Assembly: GCA_028281865.1 (NCBI GenBank) | Contig: JANQJB010000093.1 | Location: 62,001 to 126,000, forward strand | Direction: 5' to 3' | Length of the DNA stretch: 64,000 bases | Source: Marinagarivorans sp. | GTDB lineage: Bacteria; Pseudomonadota; Gammaproteobacteria; Pseudomonadales; Cellvibrionaceae | Shown here: positions 24,688 to 33,002 of the stretch, one piece after another | How positions within the stretch are numbered: position 1 is the first letter of the stretch | How the letters are laid out: each line of letters begins with the position of its first letter | The notes under the pieces: generated by a model | The model's database searches: none | Told to the model about the DNA's origin: nothing | What the model saw: the letters and a program-made list of their open reading frames with translations, nothing else | Translations under genes and position numbers: made by a program

Positions 24688-24793
24688 GGGAGAAGTGGGT
24701 AACGTATTGTCAGACACGCATAAATACTTCCATGTAGCTCTTCGCCGGCTGTCCTACCGTCGGAGGTCTGACAATACGTTACCCACTTCTCCC
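24688..24793. mobile_element. 106-bp element with perfect 28-bp terminal inverted repeats
   Basis: GGGAGAAGTGGGTAACGTAT plus TGTCAGAC (24688-24715) is matched exactly, in inverted orientation, by 24766-24793. The 50-base centre has its own imperfect GC-rich symmetry (CGCCGG...CCGTCGG). No reading frame and no clear target duplication are present. It lies inside the minus-strand ribBX-ribH transcript, where it would fold into a 28-bp hairpin 52 bases ahead of the ribH start. No U-tract follows, so it is not a simple terminator. I infer a MITE or palindromic extragenic element, possibly influencing ribH-nusB-thiL expression. Confidence 0.7.
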
Positions 24794-24829
24794 TTACTCT
24801 TTGCTACTTCTTTTACTTTTTTTTATTTG

Positions 24830-25942
24830 TTATTTATTGCTGATATATTCGGTAACTTCTAAGTTAAAGCCTGAAATTGCGCTAAATCTAAATGGCGCGC
24901 TCATGACTTTCATTTTGCGCACACCTAAATCCTTGAGAATTTGCGAGCCCGTGCCGACACGTTTGTATACGAGATCTTGGCTGGGGCGCTGCTGTTTACC
25001 GGAGATTAACCAGTCGATACTCTCTTCAACTTCTTCCGTGGTTTCATTATGGCAGATTAAGACCAAAATGCCTTTTCCTTCATCGGCTATTTTTTGCATT
25101 GCACTATCGAACGTCCAAGGCCTATGAATTTCATCACCATCACGCATAATGCCCAACACGTCACGCGCTGTATTGGCAACATGAACACGAACAAGTGTCG
25201 AGTCTTCCTGACTTATTTCGCCTTTCACTAAAGCGAAATGGCGTTCGCTGCTTGCGGTGTCGAGATAGGTTCTCAGTTCAAATTCACCGTGCTGAGTTTG
25301 AACTTTTCTCTCATTAATGCAGTTAACGGTTTTTTCGTTAACTAAGCGATATTGTATTAAATCGGAAATCGTGCCGATTTTAATATTGTGCTCGTTGGCG
25401 AAAACTTCCAGGTCGGGTCGACGTGCCATCGTGCCATCTTCATTCATAATTTCAACAATAACAGACGCAGCTTCAAAACCGGCGAGCCGGGCTAAGTCAC
25501 AGCCCGCTTCAGTATGCCCTGCACGACAAAGAACACCTCCGGGCTGTGACATTATCGGGAATATATGACCGGGCTGAACGATGTCTTTTGGCGTTGCATC
25601 GCGTTTTACTGCCATGCGAATGGTATGCGCCCGGTCAGCGGCGCTTATGCCCGTGGTTACGCCTTCAGCCGCCTCGATTGAAACGGTAAAATTCGTGGAG
25701 TGGGCCGAATGATTGTCATGTACCATGATAGGTAAATCGAGTTGTCGACAACGCTCTTCTGTTACCGTTAAACAAATTAATCCGCGTGCAAAGCGCGCCA
25801 TAAAATTAATATCGTCGGGACGAATTTGCTCTGCGGCAATTATCAAATCGCCCTCATTCTCTCGTGCTTCGTCATCCATTAAAATTACCATGCGTCCAGC
25901 GCGAATTTCTTTAATAAGCGTTTCGGTTGAATCCAATTGCAT
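24830..25942 (-). CDS. ribBX: 3,4-dihydroxy-2-butanone-4-phosphate synthase with degenerate GTP cyclohydrolase II domain
   Basis: A 370-residue two-domain protein. Residues about 1-200 form DHBP synthase: MVILMDDEARENEGDLIIAA, FMARFARGLICLT, DRAHTIRMAVK and GHTEAGCDLARLAG, with the acidic active-site residues intact. The C-terminal half has the GTP cyclohydrolase II fold but lacks its zinc-cysteine site: where the family has the C-x(2)-G-D...C-D-C stretch, this reads VRVHVANTARDVLGIMRDGD. Such RibBX proteins are known in proteobacteria; the second domain is thought not to be an active cyclohydrolase, so a separate ribA should exist elsewhere. It lies between ribE and ribH. Confidence 0.93.
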   Translation of the reverse strand: MQLDSTETLIKEIRAGRMVILMDDEARENEGDLIIAAEQIRPDDINFMARFARGLICLTVTEERCRQLDLPIMVHDNHSAHSTNFTVSIEAAEGVTTGISAADRAHTIRMAVKRDATPKDIVQPGHIFPIMSQPGGVLCRAGHTEAGCDLARLAGFEAASVIVEIMNEDGTMARRPDLEVFANEHNIKIGTISDLIQYRLVNEKTVNCINERKVQTQHGEFELRTYLDTASSERHFALVKGEISQEDSTLVRVHVANTARDVLGIMRDGDEIHRPWTFDSAMQKIADEGKGILVLICHNETTEEVEESIDWLISGKQQRPSQDLVYKRVGTGSQILKDLGVRKMKVMSAPFRFSAISGFNLEVTEYISNK

Positions 25943-26044
25943 TGTTTGGTTTCTCAGCTTTATATTCGTTTACATCAGACGGATTTTAAATTGCCAATCC
26001 ATTACTTTTTTAAGAAAATATTAACAGCAAATAAAATTTTTAAC

Positions 26045-26692
26045 CTATTGATCAAAACCATGTTCAGATAAAAATTCTCTTGTTATTTCCCCACCGCCTT
26101 TTCCGTATTCCAATAACCGTTCCAAATAACGGGCCAATACATCCACCTCTAAATTTACTTGTGTACCGGGCTTGTAATCACCAATAACTGTTTTTTCCAA
26201 GGTATGCGGAACGATATTAATGTCAAATAATTCTCTATCGACTTTATTTACCGTTAGACTTGTACCATCAATGGTAATCGAGCCTTTCGTAGCAATATAG
26301 CGTGCAATATTTTTCGGTGCTCGCAAAGTAAAGCGTTCAGATCGTGCATCGGGTCGCCGCTCGACTACTTCGCCAATACCATCAACATGACCGCTGACAA
26401 TATGACCACCCAAACGGGTTTGTGGCGTTAGCGCTTTTTCGATATTTACGCGCGAACCGATTTGCCACTTTTTAACAGTCGTTACATCTAATGTTTCGCG
26501 CGACACGTCTGCCCAGTAGCCATTGCCGCTTAATTCCACAACAGTTAAGCATACGCCGTTAGTTGCTATCGAATCGCCGAGGGCTACGTCAGACCAATCC
26601 AATTCTGACACCTGGATGTGGATGCGCAAATCACCAGCTTTTGGTTCCAAAGCGATGACTTTACCAATTTGCTCGATAATGCCGGTAAACAT
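26045..26692 (-). CDS. ribE: Riboflavin synthase, alpha subunit
   Basis: A 215-residue enzyme with two internally repeated lumazine-binding barrels (the older E. coli name is ribC). It dismutates two dimethyl-ribityllumazines into riboflavin. N-terminal MFTGIIEQIGKV, SIATNGVCLTVVEL and ETLDVTTVKKW in the first repeat; LGGHIVSGHVDGIGEV, GSITIDGTSLTVN and NIVPHTLEKT in the second. It starts nine bases after the ribD stop and precedes ribBX by about 100 bases. Confidence 0.96.
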   Translation of the reverse strand: MFTGIIEQIGKVIALEPKAGDLRIHIQVSELDWSDVALGDSIATNGVCLTVVELSGNGYWADVSRETLDVTTVKKWQIGSRVNIEKALTPQTRLGGHIVSGHVDGIGEVVERRPDARSERFTLRAPKNIARYIATKGSITIDGTSLTVNKVDRELFDINIVPHTLEKTVIGDYKPGTQVNLEVDVLARYLERLLEYGKGGGEITREFLSEHGFDQ

Positions 26693-26701
26693 TCAATCTC
26701 T

Positions 26702-27796
26702 CTATTTTTTGATGTCAGCGATTAACTTGATATCGTCGCCAACAGGCTCAATGCTGCGGATATTAAGATCAATACCATCAGCCAGTGATTCGATCGGCAA
26801 TTTAAATAATGGGCGGGCACTGCTGCCGAGTATTTTTCCCGCGATATATACGACTAGTTCGTCAATTAAGCCTCGTCTCAAAAAAGCTCCAGCAAGGCTT
26901 GGGCCGCACTCTAGCATCACTTCATTAATTTCGTTTACGGCAAGATGCTTGAGCAACGCGTCTAAATCAACTTTTCTATCGCTTGCTGGCAATTGATAAA
27001 CACATTCATCATCACTGGGTTTTACCGTTGCGATAATTGCACGACCAGGAGCCTGGAAAATTTTTGCACCCAATGCGACGCGCCGTTGACTATCGATCAC
27101 CACGCGCAATGGCTGCCTAGGATTTTCGCCAAACTCGTGTTCGGCAAATTCCTCGCCGTCGACGCCGAGGGCACGCACAGTCATTGCCGGGTTATCCGCC
27201 AAGACCGTATCTGCGCCGGTGATGATGGCACATGATTGCGCGCGCAATCGCTGCACATCCAGGCGTGCCGCAGAGCCTGTTATCCATTTGCTCTCGCCAC
27301 TTCCCATCGCCGTGCGAGCATCCAAACTCATTGCTAATTTACAACGCACGAAAGGCCGATTTAAGGTCATACGCTTAATAAAACCGGGATTTAACGCGAG
27401 GGCTTCTTGCTCGCAAACGGGGCCCCGCACTCGAACACCGGCCTGCTGTAAACGTGCTATTCCAGAACCCGCAACCTTCGGGTTTGGGTCGCGCATACCG
27501 TAGATAACTTCGCTGACACCCGCCTGAATCAGGGCCTCAGTGCATGCGCCGGTACGACCTTGGTGATTGCAGGGCTCTAGCGATACATATGCGCTGGCGC
27601 CGCTGGCATCCGTATCTTGCAGCGCGACAATTTCGGCATGCGGGCCGCCAGCCTGACGGTGAAAACCTTCGCTAATCACAGTACCTTCACGCACTAACAC
27701 GCAACCGACACGGGGGTTTGGGGTCGTCGAATACAAACCGCGTTGCGCTAGTTCTATGGCACGGCGCATATAGTGGATATCGCGCTCTTCCGACAT
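26702..27796 (-). CDS. ribD: Bifunctional diaminohydroxyphosphoribosylaminopyrimidine deaminase / reductase
   Basis: A 364-residue fusion enzyme catalysing steps 2 and 3 of riboflavin synthesis. N-terminal deaminase: NPRVGCVLVREG, HAEIVAL and the zinc motif SLEPCNHQGRTGACTEALI. C-terminal reductase: RCKLAMSLDARTAMGSGESKWITG, IITGADTVLADNPAMTVR, and MLECGPSLAGAFLR. Both domains look complete. It starts two bases beyond the nrdR stop, the common nrdR-ribD arrangement. Confidence 0.97.
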   Translation of the reverse strand: MSEERDIHYMRRAIELAQRGLYSTTPNPRVGCVLVREGTVISEGFHRQAGGPHAEIVALQDTDASGASAYVSLEPCNHQGRTGACTEALIQAGVSEVIYGMRDPNPKVAGSGIARLQQAGVRVRGPVCEQEALALNPGFIKRMTLNRPFVRCKLAMSLDARTAMGSGESKWITGSAARLDVQRLRAQSCAIITGADTVLADNPAMTVRALGVDGEEFAEHEFGENPRQPLRVVIDSQRRVALGAKIFQAPGRAIIATVKPSDDECVYQLPASDRKVDLDALLKHLAVNEINEVMLECGPSLAGAFLRRGLIDELVVYIAGKILGSSARPLFKLPIESLADGIDLNIRSIEPVGDDIKLIADIKK

Positions 27797-27798
27797 GG

Positions 27799-28257
27799 CT
27801 ATTCCGGGTTTCGCTCTAAGCGATCAATTTCCTGGCGGAATTCACTAATATCTTCGAAACTGCGATACACCGAAGCAAAACGTACATACGCCACACCATC
27901 AAGCTTACGCAGTGACTCCATCACCATTTCGCCAATAATGCGAGTCTTCACTTCTCGCTCCCCCATTGCCATCAAGTTTTGTTTGAGTTGGTTTATCGAG
28001 GCCTCCACCGCTTCAACACTGACAGGCCGCTTTTCCAATGCGCGCATAAAACCGCTACGCAACTTATCCTCGTTAAACGGCTCGCGTTTACCGTCTTGCT
28101 TAATGACCTTCGGTAACAGAAGTTCCGCCACTTCGAAGGTGGTGAAGCGCTCATGACAATTTTGACACTCGCGGCGGCGACGCACTTGGCCACCCTCGGC
28201 AACCAAGCGCGAGTCAATGACTTTTGTATCCACTTCGTTGCAGAAGGGGCAATGCAT
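27799..28257 (-). CDS. nrdR: Transcriptional repressor NrdR
   Basis: A 152-residue repressor of ribonucleotide reductase genes. The ATG at 28255-28257 is chosen because it starts the zinc ribbon directly ([17 protein letters not shown] ... [16 protein letters not shown]); the frame is open for 27 more codons into glyA flank without support. The ATP-cone domain follows ([20 protein letters not shown]), which senses ATP/dATP. The protein recognises paired NrdR boxes at nrd promoters. It lies between glyA and ribD, a conserved position. Confidence 0.96.
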   Translation of the reverse strand: MHCPFCNEVDTKVIDSRLVAEGGQVRRRRECQNCHERFTTFEVAELLLPKVIKQDGKREPFNEDKLRSGFMRALEKRPVSVEAVEASINQLKQNLMAMGEREVKTRIIGEMVMESLRKLDGVAYVRFASVYRSFEDISEFRQEIDRLERNPE

Positions 28258-28270
28258 ACAGAACTTCCAC

Positions 28271-29536
28271 CTAGTTTTGGTAAACAGGGAATTTTGCGCA
28301 GAGTGCGAGCACCTGCGTTTTAACATTGGCAATAACATCTTCCGAATTGCCCTGCTCTAAGCTATCGAGAACATCGCACATCCAATTGGCTAGCTGCGCA
28401 GTCTCAGCCTCAGCAAAGCCCCGCGTTGTGATCGCAGGCGTTCCCACGCGCAAACCGCTGGTGACAAAAGGCGAACGCGGGTCGTTGGGAACTGCGTTTT
28501 TATTGACCGTGATGTTCGCGCGTCCCAACGCAGCATCGGCATCTTTACCACTGTATTCTTTGCCAATTAAATCAACCAGCATTAAATGGTTTTCTGTTCC
28601 ACCAGATACAATTTTAATGCCGCGTTCGATAAAGGTCGCCGCCATGGCTTTGGCATTTTTGACCACTTGCTGTTGGTAGGTTTTAAACTCGTCACTCAGC
28701 GCTTCTTTAAAGCAAATCGCTTTACCTGCAATAACATGCATTAAAGGCCCACCTTGACCACCAGGGAAAACGGCTGAGTTAAGCTTTTTCTCAATTTCCT
28801 CGTTAGCTCTCGCAAGAATAATTCCGCCGCGCGGCCCACGCAATGTTTTATGCGTTGTGGAAGTTGTGACATCGGCAATTTGCACAGGAGAAGGGTAAAC
28901 GCCTGCTGCTACAAGGCCAGCCACATGGGCCATATCGACAAGTAGGTAAGCGCCCACTTCGTCTGCAATATCGCGAAACGCTTGCCAGTCCATCACCTGG
29001 CTATAGGCCGAGAAGCCCGCGACCACCATTCGCGGTTTACATTCACGAGCAAGTTCTCGAACTTCAGCGTAGTCGACAACACCCGTCTCGGGGTTTAAAC
29101 CGTACTGCACTGAATTATAGATTTTGCCAGAGAAATTCACTTTGGCCCCGTGTGTTAAGTGGCCCCCGTGATCAAGGCTCATACCCAATACGGTTTCACC
29201 CGGCTTAAGTAGCGCTTGGTAAACCGCGGAATTCGCCTGAGACCCCGAGTGTGGTTGCACGTTGGCATAGTCGGCACCAAACAGTGTTTTTGCACGCTCA
29301 ATCGCCAATGACTCAGCGGAATCAACATATTCACAGCCACCGTAATACCGTTTTCCCGGATAACCTTCAGCGTATTTGTTAGTCAGCTTGGTTCCCTGCG
29401 CCTCCATAACCAGCGGGCTGGTGTAATTTTCTGAAGCAATTAGCTCAATATGCTCTTCTTGACGCTTTGCTTCACTTTGAATGGCCTGCCAGATTTCCGG
29501 GTCGAACGACGCGATGCTTTGGTTGGGATCGAACAT
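28271..29536 (-). CDS. glyA: Serine hydroxymethyltransferase
   Basis: A 421-residue PLP enzyme interconverting serine and glycine while charging tetrahydrofolate with a one-carbon unit. Motifs: [59 protein letters not shown], the PLP lysine in [14 protein letters not shown], and [15 protein letters not shown]. Full length. It is promoter-proximal in the minus-strand run glyA-nrdR-ribD-ribE-ribBX-ribH-nusB-thiL-pgpA; the 299-base region upstream to the divergent TetR gene shows nothing I can name. Confidence 0.98.
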   Translation of the reverse strand: MFDPNQSIASFDPEIWQAIQSEAKRQEEHIELIASENYTSPLVMEAQGTKLTNKYAEGYPGKRYYGGCEYVDSAESLAIERAKTLFGADYANVQPHSGSQANSAVYQALLKPGETVLGMSLDHGGHLTHGAKVNFSGKIYNSVQYGLNPETGVVDYAEVRELARECKPRMVVAGFSAYSQVMDWQAFRDIADEVGAYLLVDMAHVAGLVAAGVYPSPVQIADVTTSTTHKTLRGPRGGIILARANEEIEKKLNSAVFPGGQGGPLMHVIAGKAICFKEALSDEFKTYQQQVVKNAKAMAATFIERGIKIVSGGTENHLMLVDLIGKEYSGKDADAALGRANITVNKNAVPNDPRSPFVTSGLRVGTPAITTRGFAEAETAQLANWMCDVLDSLEQGNSEDVIANVKTQVLALCAKFPVYQN

Positions 29537-29835
29537 AATTTCCTCGGCGCTAAAATTCGCTAACTAGTATTGGGACTGAACTCAAGTTCGCACGCCGTTT
29601 TAAGCGCAGTAATCGCAATAAAACAGACACCAATGCGAAAAAGAAAAGCGGCGAATTGTACACCATTCACGCGCTTTATTTACAGGGAATATACGAGATA
29701 CTGGGTCTCGCCATAAGCCCATCGGCCTATTCGCTCGAATAAGCCTCTCGAAAACACATCAAGGGAATTCCGCTCGCTTGTTACCATTCATTTATTGATA
29801 TATTCTATACATTATATAATATTTTTTACAATTTA

Positions 29836-30603
29836 ATGGATAGTTTGTATATGAAAATATCACAGGAACAGAAATTAGAGACTCGCCAAAAGCTGATAAG
29901 TACGGCAGCAGATTTGTTCGTTATGCAGGGCTTCGACAACACCAGTATGAAGCAAATTGCCCGCGATGCAGGCGTCGGCGACGCAACAATTTACAAATAT
30001 TTTCCAAATAAAGACAAGCTTATCGTCGGCTTCTATGAAGTGCGTGCCGAAGCGGCTTTGGCGGAGTACCGCGCCACTGAAGATATCGATCAATATAGTT
30101 TGCGCGAACGCATTCAATTACTGGTCGATACCTTATTGGAGCAGCTAATCGGCGATCGGGAATTTGTCGAGCTCAGCATAAAACAATTCATTAAATCGCC
30201 ACTGATACTATTGCGCGACGAATTAAACGCAGCAAAAGCTTATCGCGAAGAATTCAGGCTTATATTGAAACGCGCTGAGGAACAGGACGGCTATCCAAAA
30301 ATCCCACTACCAGAAGTGACTGCCAGTTTATTAGCTGATTTTTTATTTGGAATTATTTTATTCTGGATGAGAGACGACTCAGAAAACTTCAGCCACACTA
30401 CACAGCTGGTCGACCTAAAAAGCAACTTAATCGATAGTCTACTCAAAAGCGGCATTGTCAATAACGCTCTTGAGGTAATCGGATTTTTATTTAAAACCCA
30501 ATTATTGCGCGCCGCCAATAGTGATGGACTTTTCCAACTACTCGATAGTTTTAAGGATTTTAGCTTTGACCGCTTAAAAAACGATACGGCAGGTAGTCAC
30601 TGA
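29836..30603 (+). CDS. TetR-family transcriptional regulator
   Basis: A 255-residue repressor-type protein, slightly longer than the usual 190-220. The N-terminal helix-turn-helix is clear: RQKLISTAADLFVMQGFDNTS, MKQIARDAGVGDATIYKYFP and NKDKLIVGFYEVRAE. A second ATG at 29851 is an alternative start. The helical C-terminal domain is of unknown ligand. Its TGA overlaps the ATG of the next gene (TGATG, one shared base), so the two are translationally coupled; regulator plus ABC1 kinase pairs of this kind occur in related genera. Target is inferred to include its own operon. Confidence 0.9.
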   Translation: MDSLYMKISQEQKLETRQKLISTAADLFVMQGFDNTSMKQIARDAGVGDATIYKYFPNKDKLIVGFYEVRAEAALAEYRATEDIDQYSLRERIQLLVDTLLEQLIGDREFVELSIKQFIKSPLILLRDELNAAKAYREEFRLILKRAEEQDGYPKIPLPEVTASLLADFLFGIILFWMRDDSENFSHTTQLVDLKSNLIDSLLKSGIVNNALEVIGFLFKTQLLRAANSDGLFQLLDSFKDFSFDRLKNDTAGSH

Positions 30604-31910
30604 TGGAAAGCAAGGAAATAAAAACAGGAAAACTCGCACGTACACTTGCCGGAACAGGAATCGCAGCGTCAGCGAGCCTCAAGCATCTCGGCTATTTAAG
30701 TAAGAAGCCCTTTGCAGCGGATAAACAAAAACTGCGCGACGAATACCAAGAAACACTGGGACGAGCACTTTTTCACGGCTTAAGTCAATTGCGCGGCACC
30801 GCATTAAAAGCCTCACAAGTGCTGAGCATGGAATCAGATTTTATTCCCGAACGCGTCCGCAAAGAACTCGAACAGAGTTGTTATAAAGTCCCGCCGATTA
30901 ATCGCGCACAAATGCGAAAGGTCTTTAAGGAGGAATTTGGATGCTCACCAAAACAATTATTTAGCCAGTTTGACCAAGAGCCATTTGCCGCAGCAAGTTT
31001 GGGGCAAGTCCATTTAGCCGAGCTCGAAAATGGAAGAAAAGTAGCGGTAAAAGTGCAATACCCGGGAATTAAAGAGTCTATCGACAGCGACTTGAAAATC
31101 ATTTCTACCTTATGCACAACGCTTGCTGCTGCGAGCAGCGCCGTGCCCAATCGAAGTGTTCTCAATACCGCTTTTGATATGATTCGAGAACAACTGCTTG
31201 AGGAAATTGATTATGAAAGAGAAGCCGATAACACTCGCTGGTTCCAAGAGCACTTAATCCATCCCAATATTACAATCCCATCTGTTATTGAAAACCTCAG
31301 TCGGATGAAAATTATTACTTTTGAGTTTCTAAATGGGCTGCATGTCGACGGCTGGCTTGCAAAACAACCAACACAGGAAGAAAGAAATCGCATTGGACAA
31401 ATAATTTTCGACACATTTTTATTTACGTCGTTTGAACTGAAAAGTATCCATGCAGACCCTCACATGGGTAATTATCTGTTTTTAGAAAACGGAGATATCG
31501 GCCTATTAGATTTTGGTTGTATAAAACATCTAGATCATGATTTTGTTGATAAAATTCGCAAGCTCTATAGTGCGCTTGTCAATAGCGATATTGAAAGTAC
31601 TATCACGAGTTATAAATCGCTTAACATACTCGCAGAAAGCATAGATACAAAAACCTACTTAGATGAAATAAAACCCGGTCTCGAAGGTTTACAGCAGTGG
31701 ACTGTCGAACCCTTCAAGGTAGCCCGTTATGATTTCGGACAACTCAAAGTCCCACCTAAAATGACGGCGCAGCAACAAAAAAAAGCCGTTCCGCATTTTA
31801 ACGGTTTTAAACGTGACCAAATGTATTTTGACCGCAACTTTGCCGGTATTTTTCAACTACTAAAAAAAATCGGTGCAGTTGTAAAAACAGAAAATAGCTG
31901 GATCACGTAA
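30603..31910 (+). CDS. ABC1/UbiB (AarF)-family atypical kinase
   Basis: A 435-residue protein kinase-like ATPase of the family that supports ubiquinone and membrane-lipid metabolism. Seen: the N-terminal KxGQ region, here TALKASQVLSME (K-A-S-Q, with Ser in place of the usual Gly), the alanine-rich nucleotide loop AAASLGQVHLAEL, the lysine VAVKVQYPGI, and the catalytic DPHMGNYLF and LLDFGCIKHL. No membrane helix pair at the C-terminus as in UbiB, so it is a soluble relative. Coupled to the TetR gene by a one-base overlap. Substrate unknown. Confidence 0.88.
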   Translation: MESKEIKTGKLARTLAGTGIAASASLKHLGYLSKKPFAADKQKLRDEYQETLGRALFHGLSQLRGTALKASQVLSMESDFIPERVRKELEQSCYKVPPINRAQMRKVFKEEFGCSPKQLFSQFDQEPFAAASLGQVHLAELENGRKVAVKVQYPGIKESIDSDLKIISTLCTTLAAASSAVPNRSVLNTAFDMIREQLLEEIDYEREADNTRWFQEHLIHPNITIPSVIENLSRMKIITFEFLNGLHVDGWLAKQPTQEERNRIGQIIFDTFLFTSFELKSIHADPHMGNYLFLENGDIGLLDFGCIKHLDHDFVDKIRKLYSALVNSDIESTITSYKSLNILAESIDTKTYLDEIKPGLEGLQQWTVEPFKVARYDFGQLKVPPKMTAQQQKKAVPHFNGFKRDQMYFDRNFAGIFQLLKKIGAVVKTENSWIT

Positions 31911-32078
31911 AAGATCAAAAAACCGGTAATATAGTTAAATGAAATAAACGATATAAGTTTTCTGGCTCGAGCTAAGCCCTAACCCGGAAATGTGTCGAAG
32001 GCACACTTATCTCAATTTACCTTCTTGCTATAGCAAAGGCTACAATAAACAAATTTCCAACTAATTCTGTCAAATAGC

Positions 32079-32873
32079 ATGTCGAAATATATTAAAAAGC
32101 TTTCCGTCGTCGCTATCACACTAACAGCACTGCTCTACATCTCAGCGTGCTCTTTCTTATATGTCGCTCAAGATGCACTGCTTTACCACCCTACTCCAGC
32201 AAAATACAGCGATAACGTCGACAGCTTCTACCTTGAAAATCAGGGCGAAAAGATTAAAGTTTGGGAATTAAACCCTGGCCAGCCGCACGCCATTCTCTAT
32301 TTTGGTGGCAATGCCGAAGCCGTCGAAAAACGTTTTGCTTGGCTAAAAGAAAATGTGAGTGAATACACTGTCTACTTGCTCAATTATCGGAGCTTCGGCG
32401 GCAGTTCGGGGAAACCGAGTGAGGCTGCACTATTGTCTGATGCGGTCGCACTTTACAAACACGCAAACGCCAAACATCAAAGTATTTCATCCATCGGACG
32501 CAGCCTGGGCACCGGTATTGCGGTTTATTTAGCGTCCGAATTCCCGCTAGAACGTATCGTATTGATCACACCTTACGACAGTATTTTAGCGGTCGCCAAA
32601 AATCAGTATCCGTTCTTTCCTGTAAAACTCTTACTGCGTGACACCTACAGATCAATCGAAAGAGCCCCCAAGGTTAAAAGCAAAGTCTTATTATTGCTGG
32701 CAGAAAAAGATCGTATTACACCATTGGAAAATGGTTTAGCCTTGATGAAAGCTCTAAAAAATGCAGAAGTATCTTATGAAATTTTTGCCGGTTCACGGCA
32801 CAATAATATTGCACGCAATGCGCTCTATCACCAAAAAATCAAGGAGTTTATGCGCATCGCAGCATCTGATTGA
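32079..32873 (+). CDS. Alpha/beta hydrolase, lipoprotein or signal-anchored
   Basis: A 264-residue hydrolase of the BEM46/YfhR type. The N-terminus is a hydrophobic segment ending ISACSFLYVAQDALLYHP, so a lipobox cysteine is possible, and the ALLYHPTP stretch is typical of this group. Nucleophile elbow GRSLGTG, acid in LAEKDRITP and histidine in GSRHNNI complete the triad. Substrate is unknown; members are assumed to be esterases or membrane-associated lipases. It stands alone, 130 bases before ettA. Confidence 0.86.
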   Translation: MSKYIKKLSVVAITLTALLYISACSFLYVAQDALLYHPTPAKYSDNVDSFYLENQGEKIKVWELNPGQPHAILYFGGNAEAVEKRFAWLKENVSEYTVYLLNYRSFGGSSGKPSEAALLSDAVALYKHANAKHQSISSIGRSLGTGIAVYLASEFPLERIVLITPYDSILAVAKNQYPFFPVKLLLRDTYRSIERAPKVKSKVLLLLAEKDRITPLENGLALMKALKNAEVSYEIFAGSRHNNIARNALYHQKIKEFMRIAASD

Positions 32874-33002
32874 ACAGAAGCAAACACAAAACAAACTTGT
32901 AAGTGTGTTTCTCTGAATAAATCCGTTGCACCCCTTCCCAGCCAGGTGTACCGTATCGCCCTTTATTCTCGCCTCCGTTTTGACTGTCTAAGGTAAACAA
33001 AT

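Noticed and set aside
24688-24793. Simple Rho-independent terminator between ribBX and ribH
   Set aside because: The stem is far longer than usual, has a 50-base loop and no U-tract on the minus strand, so I treated it as an inverted-repeat element.
25943-26044. FMN riboswitch upstream of ribBX
   Set aside because: No conserved RFN-element motifs are visible in the leader of ribBX, ribE or ribD; the region is short and AT-rich.
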